Assembly: GCA_034440575.1 (NCBI GenBank)
Contig: JAOTOL010001614.1
Coordinates: forward strand, 1,054,001-1,118,000
Length of the DNA stretch: 64,000 nucleotides
Direction of reading: 5' to 3'
DNA from: Imbricaverruca yamaguchii
Taxonomy: Eukaryota; Arthropoda; Thecostraca; Neoverrucidae
Below the pieces are notes generated by a model. That model saw only the letters and a list, made by a program, of their open reading frames with translations, had not been told where the DNA came from and ran no database searches. Within the stretch, counting starts at the first letter, position 1; each line of letters begins with the position of its first letter. Positions 34,301-40,029 of the stretch are shown here, in pieces. Position numbers and translations under genes: made by a program.

Positions 34301-34653
34301 CCACCGGTCCAGAGAGACCGCCCACCGGTCCCGAGAGACCATCCACCGGTCTCGGTGAGACTGGTCTCGACGAGCATCCACTCACCAATATCGAGTAACC
34401 ATCGAATACTATCCAAATACCGTCCATATCTCAACAGCCGCAGCCGCACATCTCACCTAGGCCGAAGTCTGGGACGCCGTAGCCCGGGACTACGTGTGGG
34501 TAGCCGTGACTGTGACTGTGGCCGTGACTATGACTGTGGCCGTGACCGTGACCGTGGCTTGAGTCCGCCGTCAGCTCGCCAGCGGCGGTGGGCGTGGCTG
34601 GCGCGCTGGTTTGGAACGGGCTGGCTGGCAGACCGAGCACCTCCGACGGCGAC
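13173..34653 (-). CDS. eya: eyes absent (eya) family transcription cofactor/phosphatase, partial gene, six exons
   Basis: EYA proteins are nuclear cofactors of SIX homeodomain factors and also protein phosphatases of the HAD class. The gene is read as join of 34653-34457, 30990-30798, 26072-25978, 19460-19267, 18103-17923 and 13327-13173 (minus strand). These give 1015 coding bases, 338 codons. Every intron starts GT and ends AG, and junction phases are 1, 2, 1, 0, 1, so all five junctions keep one open frame. The first five exons give a Tyr/Ser/Gly/Ala-rich region like the EYA transactivation segment. The last gives a basic linker and [19 protein letters not shown], the family's hallmark start of the catalytic domain. 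Start codon, 5' exons and the rest of the catalytic domain are not in view. The family call is very sure. Single-gene status and exon order rest on phase agreement plus domain order. Confidence 0.95.
13577..13635 (-). repeat. stand-alone SINE 3' domain
   Basis: GTTAGTAAGTTAGTTTTTTAG, CTTTAGGGCACGTCGAC and GGCCATATTGTGCCC on the plus strand match the domain at 2424-2482, same orientation, moderately diverged. Confidence 0.55.
14033..14209 (+). repeat. SINE family 1 copy (tRNA-Ser-like head)
   Basis: Head GGGACGGGGATGGACGAG is degraded in box A. Box B, GGTTCAACACTCGCG, is near 14098. The family body follows (GACATTTCCCAATCGCGCGG, CATAAAGTGCGTCG), then the CCCAATAAACAAA tail. About 85% like the copies at 27026 and 27481 by eye. 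A clear target-site duplication was not found. Confidence 0.85.
15780..16560. repeat. three degenerate copies of a roughly 250-300 bp repeat
   Basis: Recurring landmarks in the same order: TTCGATCGCCTCA (or TAGCCTCCTA), a T-run followed by CGTTTTC or G-run, CAAA(C/G)(A/C)TATCC-like words, a GATGAACC/GGTGAACG word, AACATTTCAAACCGG and GTCAAGGT(C/T)AA. Examples are 15905-15945, 16205-16235 and 16485-16525 for the ACATTTCAAACCGG block. An old dispersed or tandem repeat; no coding frame. Confidence 0.6.
16561..17217. other. unassigned intron sequence with homopolymer G/C runs
   Basis: Contains T8-C-G8 near 17025-17040 and a C13 run near 17086-17098. No gene or RNA recognised. Confidence 0.4.
17218..17912. 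repeat. 62-bp then 31-bp minisatellite abutting an eya donor
   Basis: Left part: about five 62-bp units, with (AC)CCACCGT landmarks at boundaries near 17287, 17349, 17411, 17474 and 17534. Right part: 31-32-bp units of the type GGCCGGACACGTCCCCACC. On the minus strand the landmark reads GGACGGTGGGTG at the clearest copy (about 17350), the same 12 bases as the genuine donor (GGACG|GTGGGTG) at 17923. The array ends about 10 bp from that exon. Confidence 0.85.
17923..18103 (-). CDS. eya: eya exon: Tyr/Ser/Gly-rich transactivation segment
   Basis: 181 bp, acceptor CTCCGGCAG, donor GTGGGTGG. It starts in phase 0 ([14 protein letters not shown]) and ends with one base after STSD. The segment is rich in Tyr, Ser, Ala and Gly ([14 protein letters not shown]), as in the EYA N-terminal transactivation region just before the catalytic domain. 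Both splice sites sit against minisatellites: 10 bp separate the acceptor from the 14-bp array on the intron side, and the donor sequence recurs in the array downstream. The following exon starts with GT, completing the Gly codon, which fixes the order. Confidence 0.92.
18113..18560. repeat. 14-bp GAGAGTCGTCGGAC minisatellite next to an eya acceptor
   Basis: About 28 units of 14 bp, flanked at both ends by shorter GACGAGAGTCG / GAGTCAGAC units of 10-11 bp. On the gene's strand the array is CT-rich (GACTCTCGTCC repeated) and lies directly upstream of the acceptor CTCCGGCAG. It therefore occupies the position of the polypyrimidine tract and branch region. Confidence 0.95.
18561..18888. other. 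intron remainder
   Basis: Unique sequence with a short GGCGGGCCA doublet near 18698-18720. No coding signature. Confidence 0.4.
18889..19256. repeat. 90-bp minisatellite with a 7-bp GACCGGT block
   Basis: A 90-bp unit repeats with GGGGCACATGACATGACATG at 19001 and 19091 and a partial earlier copy near 18912. A right-hand block (19205-19248) is a pure GACCGGT-type 7-bp repeat that stops about 10 bp from the donor at 19266. Confidence 0.9.
19267..19460 (-). CDS. eya: eya exon: Gly/Ser/Tyr/Gln-rich segment
   Basis: 194 bp, acceptor CTGTGTCGCCAG, donor GTGGGTGCAG. The first two bases (GT) complete a Ser codon with the A ending the previous exon. It encodes [20 protein letters not shown] and a stretch with [15 protein letters not shown], ending SAVSQQ in phase 0. 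Composition and the LxxNFLTP-Y block resemble the vertebrate EYA region with SFSTP. A 7-bp tandem repeat begins 11 bp into the downstream intron. Confidence 0.92.
19461..21635. other. eya intron, mostly unique
   Basis: Part of the 6.5-kb intron between the exons at 26072-25978 and 19460-19267. Contains the degenerate repeat at 20600-20950; otherwise unique sequence without recognised genes. Confidence 0.5.
20600..20950. repeat. degenerate ~66-bp repeat, 5 copies
   Basis: Each copy ends GCTGCCATAGATGG(T/C) or a variant (near 20670, 20735, 20810, 20875, 20940), followed by (G/A)AATTAA or GAATGG and a GGTGTCAC / GTCCCAC word. Confidence 0.75.
21636..22455. repeat. 42-bp minisatellite with GTCGAC core
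   Basis: Units of about 42 bp (with shorter 25-bp deletion forms) around CATCGTGTCGACAGCACAGC and GACATCGTGGGAGGG. Variants alternate (GGCATCG/GGCGTCG, AGCACAG/AGTACAG/ACCACAA) in a mosaic. That indicates block duplication, not single-unit slippage alone. The 284-codon minus-strand frame is repeat-derived. Confidence 0.95.
22456..23751. other. intron sequence with a short 58-bp direct repeat
   Basis: 22555-22670 has two diverged copies of a segment with CACAGGATGGTGTCT(A/T)TAT and a later GGTGCATG(G/A)CC. The rest (22800-23700) is GC-rich with open frames on both strands but no recognisable domain. Confidence 0.4.
23752..24003. repeat. 12-bp CAACAGCCCAGG minisatellite
   Basis: About 21 nearly perfect copies. 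Edge units are diverged (AACAGCCGAGAC at the left, AACAGACCAGGC at the right). Confidence 0.96.
24060..24285. repeat. degenerate 62-bp repeat, about 3.5 copies
   Basis: GAAATA(T/C)CAGT(C/A)AA followed by a GGGTAACAGTCGA-type word and GGC(A/G)CAACCAAACAG recurs near 24068, 24126, 24187 and 24247. Confidence 0.8.
24286..24639. other. unassigned intron sequence
   Basis: Contains a G13 run near 24471-24483 and duplicated GGCGGACTCCAGGCGGA words near 24375-24400. No gene recognised. Confidence 0.4.
24640..25125. repeat. degenerate CAGTCACAGATCACAGACC repeat
   Basis: Imperfect 17-20-bp units (CCCAGTCACAGATCACAGA) with many substitutions, densest at 24960-25050. Confidence 0.85.
25126..25619. other. 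unassigned intron sequence
   Basis: AT-richer unique sequence; nothing recognised. Confidence 0.4.
25620..25977. repeat. degenerate 48-66-bp array containing copies of an eya donor
   Basis: Six diverged copies plus the genuine exon end. On the plus strand the landmark is TACTTAC|TGTGGGC(T/C)GT(G/A)CCGTA(C/A)ATGTAG, i.e. the end of the exon at 25978 and its GTAAGTA donor. Copies begin near 25654, 25702, 25742, 25791, 25840 and 25907. The donor is intact in 25742, 25840 and 25907 and mutated in the others (TACTTGC, TACTGAA, TATTTCC). Confidence 0.85.
25978..26072 (-). CDS. eya: eya exon: short Met/Tyr-rich segment
   Basis: 95 bp, acceptor TGTGTCCCTCAG, donor GTAAGTACTCC. Begins with C completing AGC (Ser) and ends with A, which joins GT of the next exon (AGT, Ser). 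Encodes [12 protein letters not shown] and [11 protein letters not shown], typical of the low-complexity Tyr-rich EYA N-terminal half. Its last bases and donor are copied several times in the intron just downstream. Confidence 0.9.
26073..26129. other. eya intron end with polypyrimidine tract
   Basis: On the minus strand: CCCATCCCCAGCCTGACC, then CTGCTCTGTGTCCCTCAG ending at the acceptor of the 26072 exon. Confidence 0.7.
26130..26896. repeat. 15-16-bp CTGCCACTGACGTGA minisatellite
   Basis: About 45-50 units of (A/G)CTGCCACTGACGTGA with variants (CTGTCACTGACGTGA, CTCTGCCAC, CCCGATACTGACGTGA). A longer block with AACCCGATACTGACGTGAC appears at about 26224, 26500 and 26555. The sequence from TTATGTCACCAACGTGACT to GACGTGCTGCGTCACT occurs twice (about 26282 and 26598), so blocks of several units were duplicated. 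Every unit carries TGACGTGA, close to the bZIP site TGACGTCA. Confidence 0.95.
26897..27025. other. unassigned intron sequence
   Basis: Unique; contains the left target-site duplication of the next SINE (27015-27025). Confidence 0.5.
27026..27204 (+). repeat. SINE family 1, full copy with target-site duplication
   Basis: Flanked by the 11-bp direct repeat CGATCCCCATG (27015-27025 and 27205-27215), a sign of LINE-mediated retroposition. Head resembles tRNA-Ser: GGGGATGGCCGAGTGGTTAAGG with box A TGGCCGAGTGG at 27038-27048, box B GGTTCGACAC at 27083-27092. Body CGGACATTTCCCAATCCCGCG, then CAGAAAGTGCGTCGTGAAG, and an A-rich tail CCCAATAAACAAAAG. Confidence 0.93.
27216..27466. other. unassigned intron sequence
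   Basis: Unique sequence with GGGCGCCAC words near 27390-27440; no gene recognised. Confidence 0.4.
27481..27645 (+). repeat. SINE family 1, second full copy with target-site duplication
   Basis: Flanked by the 14-bp direct repeat GAGCCTGAGGTGCA (27467-27480 and 27646-27659). Box A region ATGCCGAGTGATTAAGG (one base missing versus 27038), box B GGTTCGACAC at 27535-27544. Same body and CCCAATAAACAAACA tail. A 13-bp deletion relative to 27026 lies around the GGCGGCGTCATTAGCC segment. Confidence 0.93.
27746..28025. repeat. 27-bp minisatellite, degenerate
   Basis: About ten units of the type CCATCTGATGCCCGGTATC plus CGGCTGTA, increasingly diverged towards both ends. 27 bp is nine codons, so a frame of about 96 codons passes through without meaning. 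Confidence 0.9.
28026..28221. other. intron spacer
   Basis: Unique sequence between two arrays; nothing recognised. Confidence 0.4.
28222..29626. repeat. 61-bp minisatellite, about 23 copies
   Basis: Each unit contains GTGCGTGGCATCACACCGC, TCTCGACACCGAGCGATGG and GGCGAGGTGGCGGCCACC. Two common binary variants (GGCATCACAC/GGCACCACAC; CCACCACAG/CCACCGCAG) are distributed patchily, GCAG forms clustering at 28760-29150. One copy (29071) has an extra 2 bp (GCAGCGTGCG). Since 61 is 3n+1, each frame re-enters every third unit and all frames stay open for up to about 500 codons. Confidence 0.97.
29627..30085. other. unassigned intron sequence
   Basis: Unique sequence between the 61-bp and 31-bp arrays. 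Confidence 0.4.
30086..30797. repeat. 31-bp array of duplicated eya splice donors
   Basis: About 23 tandem copies of a 31-bp unit; a 24th is the genuine exon end at 30798. On the gene's strand each unit reads CACACGAGTACCTGAAGAG then GTGAGACCTG, so it contains the last 19 or so exon bases and the donor. Seventeen array copies keep an intact GAAGAG|GTGAG. The two farthest copies have GT changed to AT, two near 30405 and 30465 are scrambled, and two (30611, 30672) have a changed exon-side base. A TGA follows in frame at each donor (AGG TGA), so retention of the array would stop translation at once. Confidence 0.95.
30798..30990 (-). CDS. eya: eya exon: N-terminal region segment
   Basis: 193 bp, acceptor GTGTTCCGGCAG, donor GTGAGACC. 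Starts with TC, completing GTC (Val) with the G of the previous exon, and ends with AG, completing AGC (Ser) with the next. Encodes [20 protein letters not shown] and later [15 protein letters not shown] and [10 protein letters not shown] recognise no named domain; position and phase place it in the poorly conserved EYA N-terminal half. The 31-bp array starts exactly at its donor. Confidence 0.9.
30991..32642. other. eya intron, mostly unique
   Basis: 31020-31110 is dense in GTCACGTGAC-type words. The rest is AT-richer. An open minus-strand stretch at 31974-32276 shows no recognisable domain. Confidence 0.5.
32656..32820 (-). repeat. SINE family 2, best copy, with target-site duplication
   Basis: Bounded by the 13-bp direct repeat CTGGGCGAGGGGT (32643-32655 and 32821-32833). 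On the minus strand it begins GGGAACGAGTAACCCAGGGG and has a box-B-like GGGTTCGAGTCTCACC (complement at about 32755-32770). It continues with CGATCGGCGTGAGAGATTGG, then GGCGACGCTACATGACTC, GGTCGATGTCTCGTAAAAC and ends in an AATAACCAACCAACCAA tail. Head resembles a tRNA; three copies in the window have the same orientation as eya. Confidence 0.93.
32834..33954. other. eya intron, unassigned
   Basis: Short repeats of GCTTATAGTTAT(A/G)C near 32960-33030. Near 33195-33215 ATTGGCCTAATGGTTAGGC resembles a tRNA box A region but no convincing box B or cloverleaf follows. Confidence 0.4.
33955..34376. repeat. 21-bp GAGAGACCGCCCACCGGTCCC minisatellite
   Basis: About 20 units with ACCGGT palindromes. 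Variants are GAGACCAC/GAGACCGC, CCAGAGAGACTA and CCAAGAGATCG. Frames on both strands read seven-residue repeats (PPVPRDR / GGLSGPV) and are not genes. Confidence 0.95.
34457..34653 (-). CDS. eya: eya exon: His-rich N-terminal segment (most 5' exon found)
   Basis: 197 bp, acceptor GTATTGACCTCAG, donor GTGAGATG. Starts with one base G (two bases of the split codon lie in an unseen upstream exon), then [19 protein letters not shown] His-Gly/His-Ser run follows at codons 33-50 ([18 protein letters not shown]), encoded by an expanded GTGACTGTG-like 6-bp repeat at 34500-34557 on the plus strand. The exon ends GYGVPDFGL plus G. The His run is a likely length-polymorphic low-complexity tract. The acceptor is tandemly copied upstream. 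Confidence 0.85.
34500..34557. repeat. 6-bp coding microsatellite in eya
   Basis: GTGACTGTGGCCGTGACTATG-like units translate on the minus strand to alternating His with Gly or Ser, eighteen residues. Confidence 0.85.
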
Positions 34654-34770
34654 CTGAGGTCAATACGACGGGTCAGTACACTCCCACCGGCGACCTGAGG
34701 TAAATACGACGGGTCAGTACACTCCCACCAGCTGCCTGAGGTAAACACGACGGGTCAGTACCATCCCACC
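34654..34770. repeat. 41-bp repeat carrying the eya acceptor, 3 copies
   Basis: CCTGAGGT(C/A)AA(T/C)ACGACGG recurs at 34654, 34695 and 34736 (period 41). On the gene's strand each copy is a CCGTCGTATTTACCTCAG-type acceptor. The nearest upstream copy is followed by GTCGCCGG (the exon itself starts GTCGCCGT), the farthest by GCAGCTGG. Confidence 0.9.
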
Positions 34771-34915
34771 GACATACCGCCGCTCAGTACACTCCTACTG
34801 ACATACCGCCGCTCAGTACACTCTTACTGACATACCGCCGGTCAGTACACTCCTACTGACATATCGCCGGTCAGTAAACTCCTACTGACATACCGCCGCT
34901 CAGTACACTCCCACC
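34771..34915. repeat. 29-bp GACATACCGCCGCTCAGTACACTCCTACT repeat
   Basis: About five units (GACAT(A)CCGCCG(C/G)TCAGTA). Shares the TCAGTACACTCC(C/T)AC word with the neighbouring 41-bp acceptor repeat, so the two arrays may have a common origin. Confidence 0.88.
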
Positions 34916-35937
34916 AACATGTTGCCGACATGGGAAAGGTGACAAATTATCAGAATGTACCATAAAAGGTGTGTGGTGATGAAACAATGATGAAGCTACG
35001 TAAGGATGCGACATCAGTGAAGGGAATGTTTGGCAGCGGAAGTGGGGGCACGACAAAGACATTCCGAGGTGTCTGGGCACGCTGAACTAAATGAAATCAA
35101 ATGGATACCGGGAGGTTAAGTGTTCATGTTGGTGTTCATATAACTAACAAACATATCTGAAGGAAAGACTGCGACATATACTAATTACGCGATTGAATTG
35201 AACCGCGTGGAGCCAAAAGAGTATTAGTTCCAAGCTTCTGCCACTGCGCTGCCATACAACTTTAATACTTTCGAGTTTTGCAAAGGAACGAACACCCATA
35301 ATAGTTTTGCAAAGGAACGAAAAACGGCTTTTGTTAGAGCAATATAAAGCCCCAGAGCACCAGAACTTCATATCGAAACACAGTGCTCGTCTAGTAACCG
35401 AAGAGTCGCGGGTTCAAGGTGCGCTGACCGAACGCACTTTCGGGTTCTCTGCGGTCATTCGGCATGGAGAAATGGCGACGCTGTAACGCTGTAGCATATC
35501 GCAGACCGGGTGAGGGCTTTTTAAAAGAACATATTCATCGTCTTGTGTCTCCACCATCTGAAAGCTTTCCTGGGTCCATATATATTTTCATCCGATCATT
35601 AAAGCACGAGATATTGACCAGTGCAGCGTCACTACGGTCAACATCAGCACGGTCAGCATTATTACGGTTCATGGGTCATAGTTTGCCAGCGCAGCTTGCA
35701 TTATGTTGTTCGATCTTGTTTTTGGAGGGGAGGCGGCCAGGTGGTATGTACTGACTGATTGCAAGTCACCACTATAATAAGCTACTGATTACAAGTTTCT
35801 GAAGTACTGAGCTACTGGTAACATGATAATACCATCTTGATATACTAATTGCATGAGTCTGTTTCACTGAGTTACTGATCAGACCAAAGATTGCTGGTTT
35901 GTGGATCACGTACTCCAGCCACTGCCGACTAGCATAT
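34916..35937. other. unassigned sequence upstream of the first visible eya exon
   Basis: AT-richer; 35385-35440 has a weak box-B-like CGGGTTCAAGGTGCG. No coding exon recognised. Confidence 0.4.
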
Positions 35938-36077
35938 ACACGGAACTCTGACGGAACTCTGACGGAACTCTGACGGAACTCTGACGGAACTCTGACGGAA
36001 CTCTGATGGAACTCTGATGGAACTCTGATGGAACTCTGATGGAACTCTGATGGAACTCTGATGGAACTCTGATGGAA
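35938..36077. repeat. 11-bp GGAACTCTGAC/TGGAACTCTGA minisatellite
   Basis: Twelve units: the left five or six ACGGAACTCTG, the right ones ATGGAACTCTG, a clean C-to-T switch in mid-array. Confidence 0.95.
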
Positions 36078-36189
36078 TTATGTTGCACCCCTCACAGTCG
36101 CCTGCTCCGGCTATGTATGCATGACTCCGCCCCGTCTACTGGCTGTATAGCAGGTAGGGTCAGAGCTGCGGGACGACCGGCCTCACGAC

Positions 36190-36245
36190 CTGTGTGTGAT
36201 TGTGGTTTTAGGGCGCATCGACCATGGTTGGTCATTTAGCGGCCT
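36190..36245 (-). repeat. stand-alone SINE 3' domain
   Basis: GTGGTTTTAGGGCGCATCGACC then GGTCATTTAGCGGC; same orientation as the other copies. Confidence 0.6.
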
Positions 36246-37940
36246 CACGACCTCACGTGACCGGTCGGCGGTGACCTGTTCGTACGGGTCGGGGTCATGA
36301 GCTGCACGTTTCCAGCCGTGTGAAGGCGACCGTGTGGCGGACCAGCATGCAGATGCCCGTGCCTCAGTCTGTGCCGATGCACGCTGGAAAAACATCGGCA
36401 TGTGCTATTGACGAGATGACCGATACGAGTCTACCAGTTGGTCCGCACCATCGAGTCGCTGACGTCAAGCGGAAATGCCGCCGGCTGACGTGCTTCTCCA
36501 GCAGACCGCAGGACCATCATGCCGGGCTCAATGTTCAACACATTTCCATGAGACGTAAATAGCACTCAGTCCATCTAAACACATCAGACGAGAGAAGGAT
36601 CTGCACGGCAAGCCTGGAATGGCATCTAAACAGCCAACCAGCACTATTTGGTTTTTGTGCATATTGCTATTGACTTACCGTCTCTGTCAGAGAACAGAAA
36701 AGCTGTGGGTTTCCTTCGTCAACCGTGTGCCACATTATCGTTTTACGCAGAAGTCATGATGTAGCCCGCACCAAAAGCGGGACATGGCCGAATCTCACTT
36801 GGAGGACGAACTGAATCATTGGTACCCGTGACGTGACGTGACGTGACGGGTCGCACGGATCACACAGCCACACCCGCTTCAGCTGTCACTCTGAAGCGTC
36901 CAGAGACAGCGTGAATCAACCTATCTTCCTCCGGACTCCACCTCCTTGCAAATCATCGCGTAGACCACAGCCGCCCGGAGTCGCTTCCCCACCCGTGGGG
37001 CGCCGACGGGCTGGAACGTGGCGCGGCGGTCACATCTGACGGAACGTCAGCGGTGACTTCTAACGGACACCGGCTGCCTAGTCCCGGACAGGCTGGCCAC
37101 CAGCTGCCAGTGAAATAAACCTGCGACGGTGGCGGACCGGCCATCGGCGACGGATGCAACTGACGCTCGCCTCTGGCAGCATAAACAATTAGCGATAATC
37201 GGAGTGATTCATGTGTCAAACAAGTGGGCGGCGACAAGGCTCGTGGCCTTCGTGTTTATGGAACTTCGTCGACGGCAGCAACAAATAGGGTCGGCCCTAC
37301 ACTTCCCTAGGGGTGTAAAGCTCACGTACCAAGAACGCACCGGTCACCTGCTACCGGCCGTGGTAAGGACGCAAAGGACGGGCGGCAATGATGCGGCTGT
37401 CGTCGACACCGGGGTATTGGCTGCGGAATGTGTGGCAGGTACAAGCACGCCGGCGGAGACACATGTGTTTCTGTGTCGGTGCAAGTGCAACGCCGGTGCT
37501 GCAGGTGCGATAGCAACAGTGCAAGCGTGACGGCCGCGGCTCAACTGTGATAACTTCAGTAGCAATGTGGCACATTCACCAGAACGGGAGTGTTGAGGAA
37601 GGCCGGGCCAAACAAAGTCAATCGAAAGCAGCCAAAGTTGGCCCTTGTCCTTGGATCAGGCCTTCTAGCCACGGCACCGGTACGAAACCTCTCGTGGCAG
37701 CAAGAGGTGAACAACGAATGTTAGTGTTCACAAAGTCACGGATCTGTTAGCAGCTATTTCCTTCGCCTTCAGCCTGTTGCACAATACCGTCTCAATTTAT
37801 TTAGTTTATGTACATCTCGAACTACGCACCACGAACGTGTATCGAAATGCCCGGCATCGCCCTGCAGTCGTCATGCGGTTATACTGTCTTCGCCGACGTC
37901 ACCGCGTGAATCTCGCCAGAGCAACACTACCAAAGACTGA
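36246..37940. other. unassigned sequence
   Basis: 36825-36850 has four GTGAC-type tandem words. 36950-37540 is GC-rich with open frames on both strands and no recognisable domain. No eya 5' exon identified. Confidence 0.4.
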
Positions 37941-38165
37941 AGGTGAATACCCGAGGATTGCAGGTGAGGACCCGATGGCTACCGAGGGATGCTGGTGAAG
38001 ACCTGAGGGCTGCAGGTCAGGCTACCGAGGGCTGCAGGAGAAGACCCGAGGGTTGCAGGTGAGGACCCGAGGGGTACCGAGGGATGCTGGTGAAGACCTG
38101 AGGGCTGCAGGTGAAGACCCGAGGGTTGCAGGTGAAGATCCAAGGGCTGCAGGTCAAGCTAACGA
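37941..38165. repeat. degenerate ~22-bp GGGCTGCAGGTGAAGACCCGA repeat
   Basis: About ten imperfect copies; GACCTGAGGGCTGCAGGT and GGGATGCTGGTGAAGACC occur repeatedly, partly as larger blocks (37978-38010 and 38078-38115). Confidence 0.85.
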
Positions 38166-38394
38166 GGACTGCGGGTTACTTTCAGCAGAGTCGGAAGGGA
38201 CCGACAAAGGTGGCCTGCACTGTGTGGACCTCTGCGAGTCATGCTGGGCCGACAGTCGGACGAGACCGACATGAGTGGCCTGCACTGTGCGATCTCTGCG
38301 TCGGCAGCTGCAATGTAAACACGGTGTCCGGCCCGCGTCTGGCCGGACCGAGATGCCGACACAACGTCTGCGCCGCCAGCAACCACATGCTAAC
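38166..38394. other. unassigned spacer
   Basis: GC-rich with GTGGCCTGCACTGTG twice (38210, 38275); no gene recognised. Confidence 0.4.
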
Positions 38395-38850
38395 CCCAGC
38401 TCAGCCAGCAACCATAGACTGGCCCCCACCTCAGACGGTAACCACAGGCTGACCCATCTCAGCCGGTAACCATAGGTTGGCCCGCCTCAGACGGCAACCA
38501 CAGCCTGACCCATCTCAGCCGGTAACCACAGCCTGACCCATCTCAGCCGATAACCACAGACTGGCCCCATCTCAGCCGATAACCACAGACTGGCCCCAGC
38601 TCAGCCGATAACCACAGACTGGCCCCATCTCAGCCGGTAACCACAGGCTGACCCACCTCAGCCGGTAACCACAGGCTGACCCATCTCAGCCGGTAGCCAC
38701 AGGCTGGCCCAACCTCAGCCGGAGTCTCCACTGATACTACCTCAGCCGGCAGCTACAGACTTGGCCCCATACCAGTCACCACACTGATACTACCTCAGCC
38801 GCAACCACATGCTGGCCCCACCTCAGCCTGCAACCAAAGACTCACCCAGG
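38395..38850. repeat. 28-bp CTCAGCCGGTAACCACAGGC repeat
   Basis: About 15 units: CTCAGCCGGTAACCACAG, then GCTGACCCAT or ACTGGCCCCA; degenerate from 38700 onward. Confidence 0.92.
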
Positions 38851-39594
38851 GTTTGAGTTGTGTTTTGTGATCGTGCATGGGAAGAATCGAATAGGGATAG
38901 GACATTTGTCTTCGTATCCGTGGTATTAGAATGTCAGTTTCCACCTCCAGTAAATTTTGAGCACATCATCACGCAGGTAAATTCATTGTCGACAAACAAC
39001 ACCGTTCAACATCGAAATAAAAAATAATGATAGTTTTCTGCAGATCATAGGCACCAACAATCGAAGAACAGCCTATTTTTTCCAATCGAGAACTGACCCG
39101 ATGATAGCCGGAGACCCTCAGCACGGTGAATCCCACGCCGACCCGACACCCACCCAGCCACTACCATGCCGAGCTCGTCTCACACAGCATGACCCTACCT
39201 GACCGCGTCTAATGCGGCTTGACCTTGCCCAACATCGAATGCGGCGCAACCTCCCACGCGTGAACCTGACTACAATCGACGCAGGTCACGCTTGTGCGTC
39301 ACGGTCAGCGCCAGCCGTCACGGTGCAATTGTCCGTGACGTGATCCTTTGGTACAGGCGCGGCGGTTGTCGCCCCCCCTGAGCCAGGTCATTGAGGCTGT
39401 TCTTCCGACTGAAAGGTCACCAGACGCCGGCGCCATGCTACCCGAGCTGTACGTGGTCAGGGATGCGCTCCGTGATCGGTAGAATCTGAGCTGGAAATGG
39501 CCAATTGTTCGCCGGCTGGCGTTGGGACGTCCGTCGTGCTAGAGCGCCGCTGATACGGAGCCATGTTAGCATACGGAAGTGGGTACACTACCAC
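38851..39594. other. unassigned sequence
   Basis: Unique, GC-richer after 39110; no gene recognised. Confidence 0.4.
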
Positions 39595-39690
39595 CAGCCC
39601 CAGCCCCAGCCCCAGCCCCAGCCCCAGCCCCAGCCCCAGCCCCAACCCCAACCCCAACCCCAACGCCAACCCCAGCCCCAACCCTGGCCG
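39595..39690. repeat. CCCCAG/CCCCAA hexanucleotide repeat
   Basis: Nine CCCCAG units followed by about five CCCCAA units, then CCCCAG again. The minus strand is a (CTGGGG)n run able to form G-quadruplexes. Confidence 0.93.
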
Positions 39691-39959
39691 AACACGACCG
39701 GGCGCCTGAGCGCGGATACAACTAAACCCCTCGAGGACATCGTGTGATGGCATGACGCACTTAGCGGTAGTCAAAGCGAAATGATATAAATGCGTGTTGT
39801 TTTTATAATAAAATAATGCTAAGGTGGAGAATAATATTCAGGCGAATTGCTATTCTATCCTCCATTCAATTGCACTGCATCGTTGAGGTCCTTTTACCAA
39901 GCATTCAACTGACCGGCGCCACCACCACGCAGATTTGTGGCGGGTGGACTCGGCAATCA

Positions 39960-40029
39960 GGTTGTGGGACTCGAACACACGATCTTGCGATCAAGAGTTG
40001 AACGGCCTACCGACTGGGCTACCGCAACC
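39960..40029 (-). other. tRNA-like sequence, degenerate
   Basis: Minus strand: GGTTGCGGTAGCCCAGTCGG at the 5' end with box A TAGCCCAGTCGGTAG, and TGTTCGAGTCCCACAACC at the 3' end with box B. Acceptor arms pair with one mismatch and the T stem with one mismatch, but no normal five-pair anticodon stem can be drawn. A tRNA pseudogene or the head of another SINE is more likely than a working tRNA. Confidence 0.6.

Noticed and set aside
39595..39690. CCCCAA run as a telomere
   Set aside because: CCCCAA is a ciliate telomere repeat; here it is about 5 units next to CCCCAG units, internal, and best read as a simple repeat.
39960..40029. Functional tRNA gene
   Set aside because: Boxes A and B are present but the anticodon stem does not form; listed as tRNA-like only.
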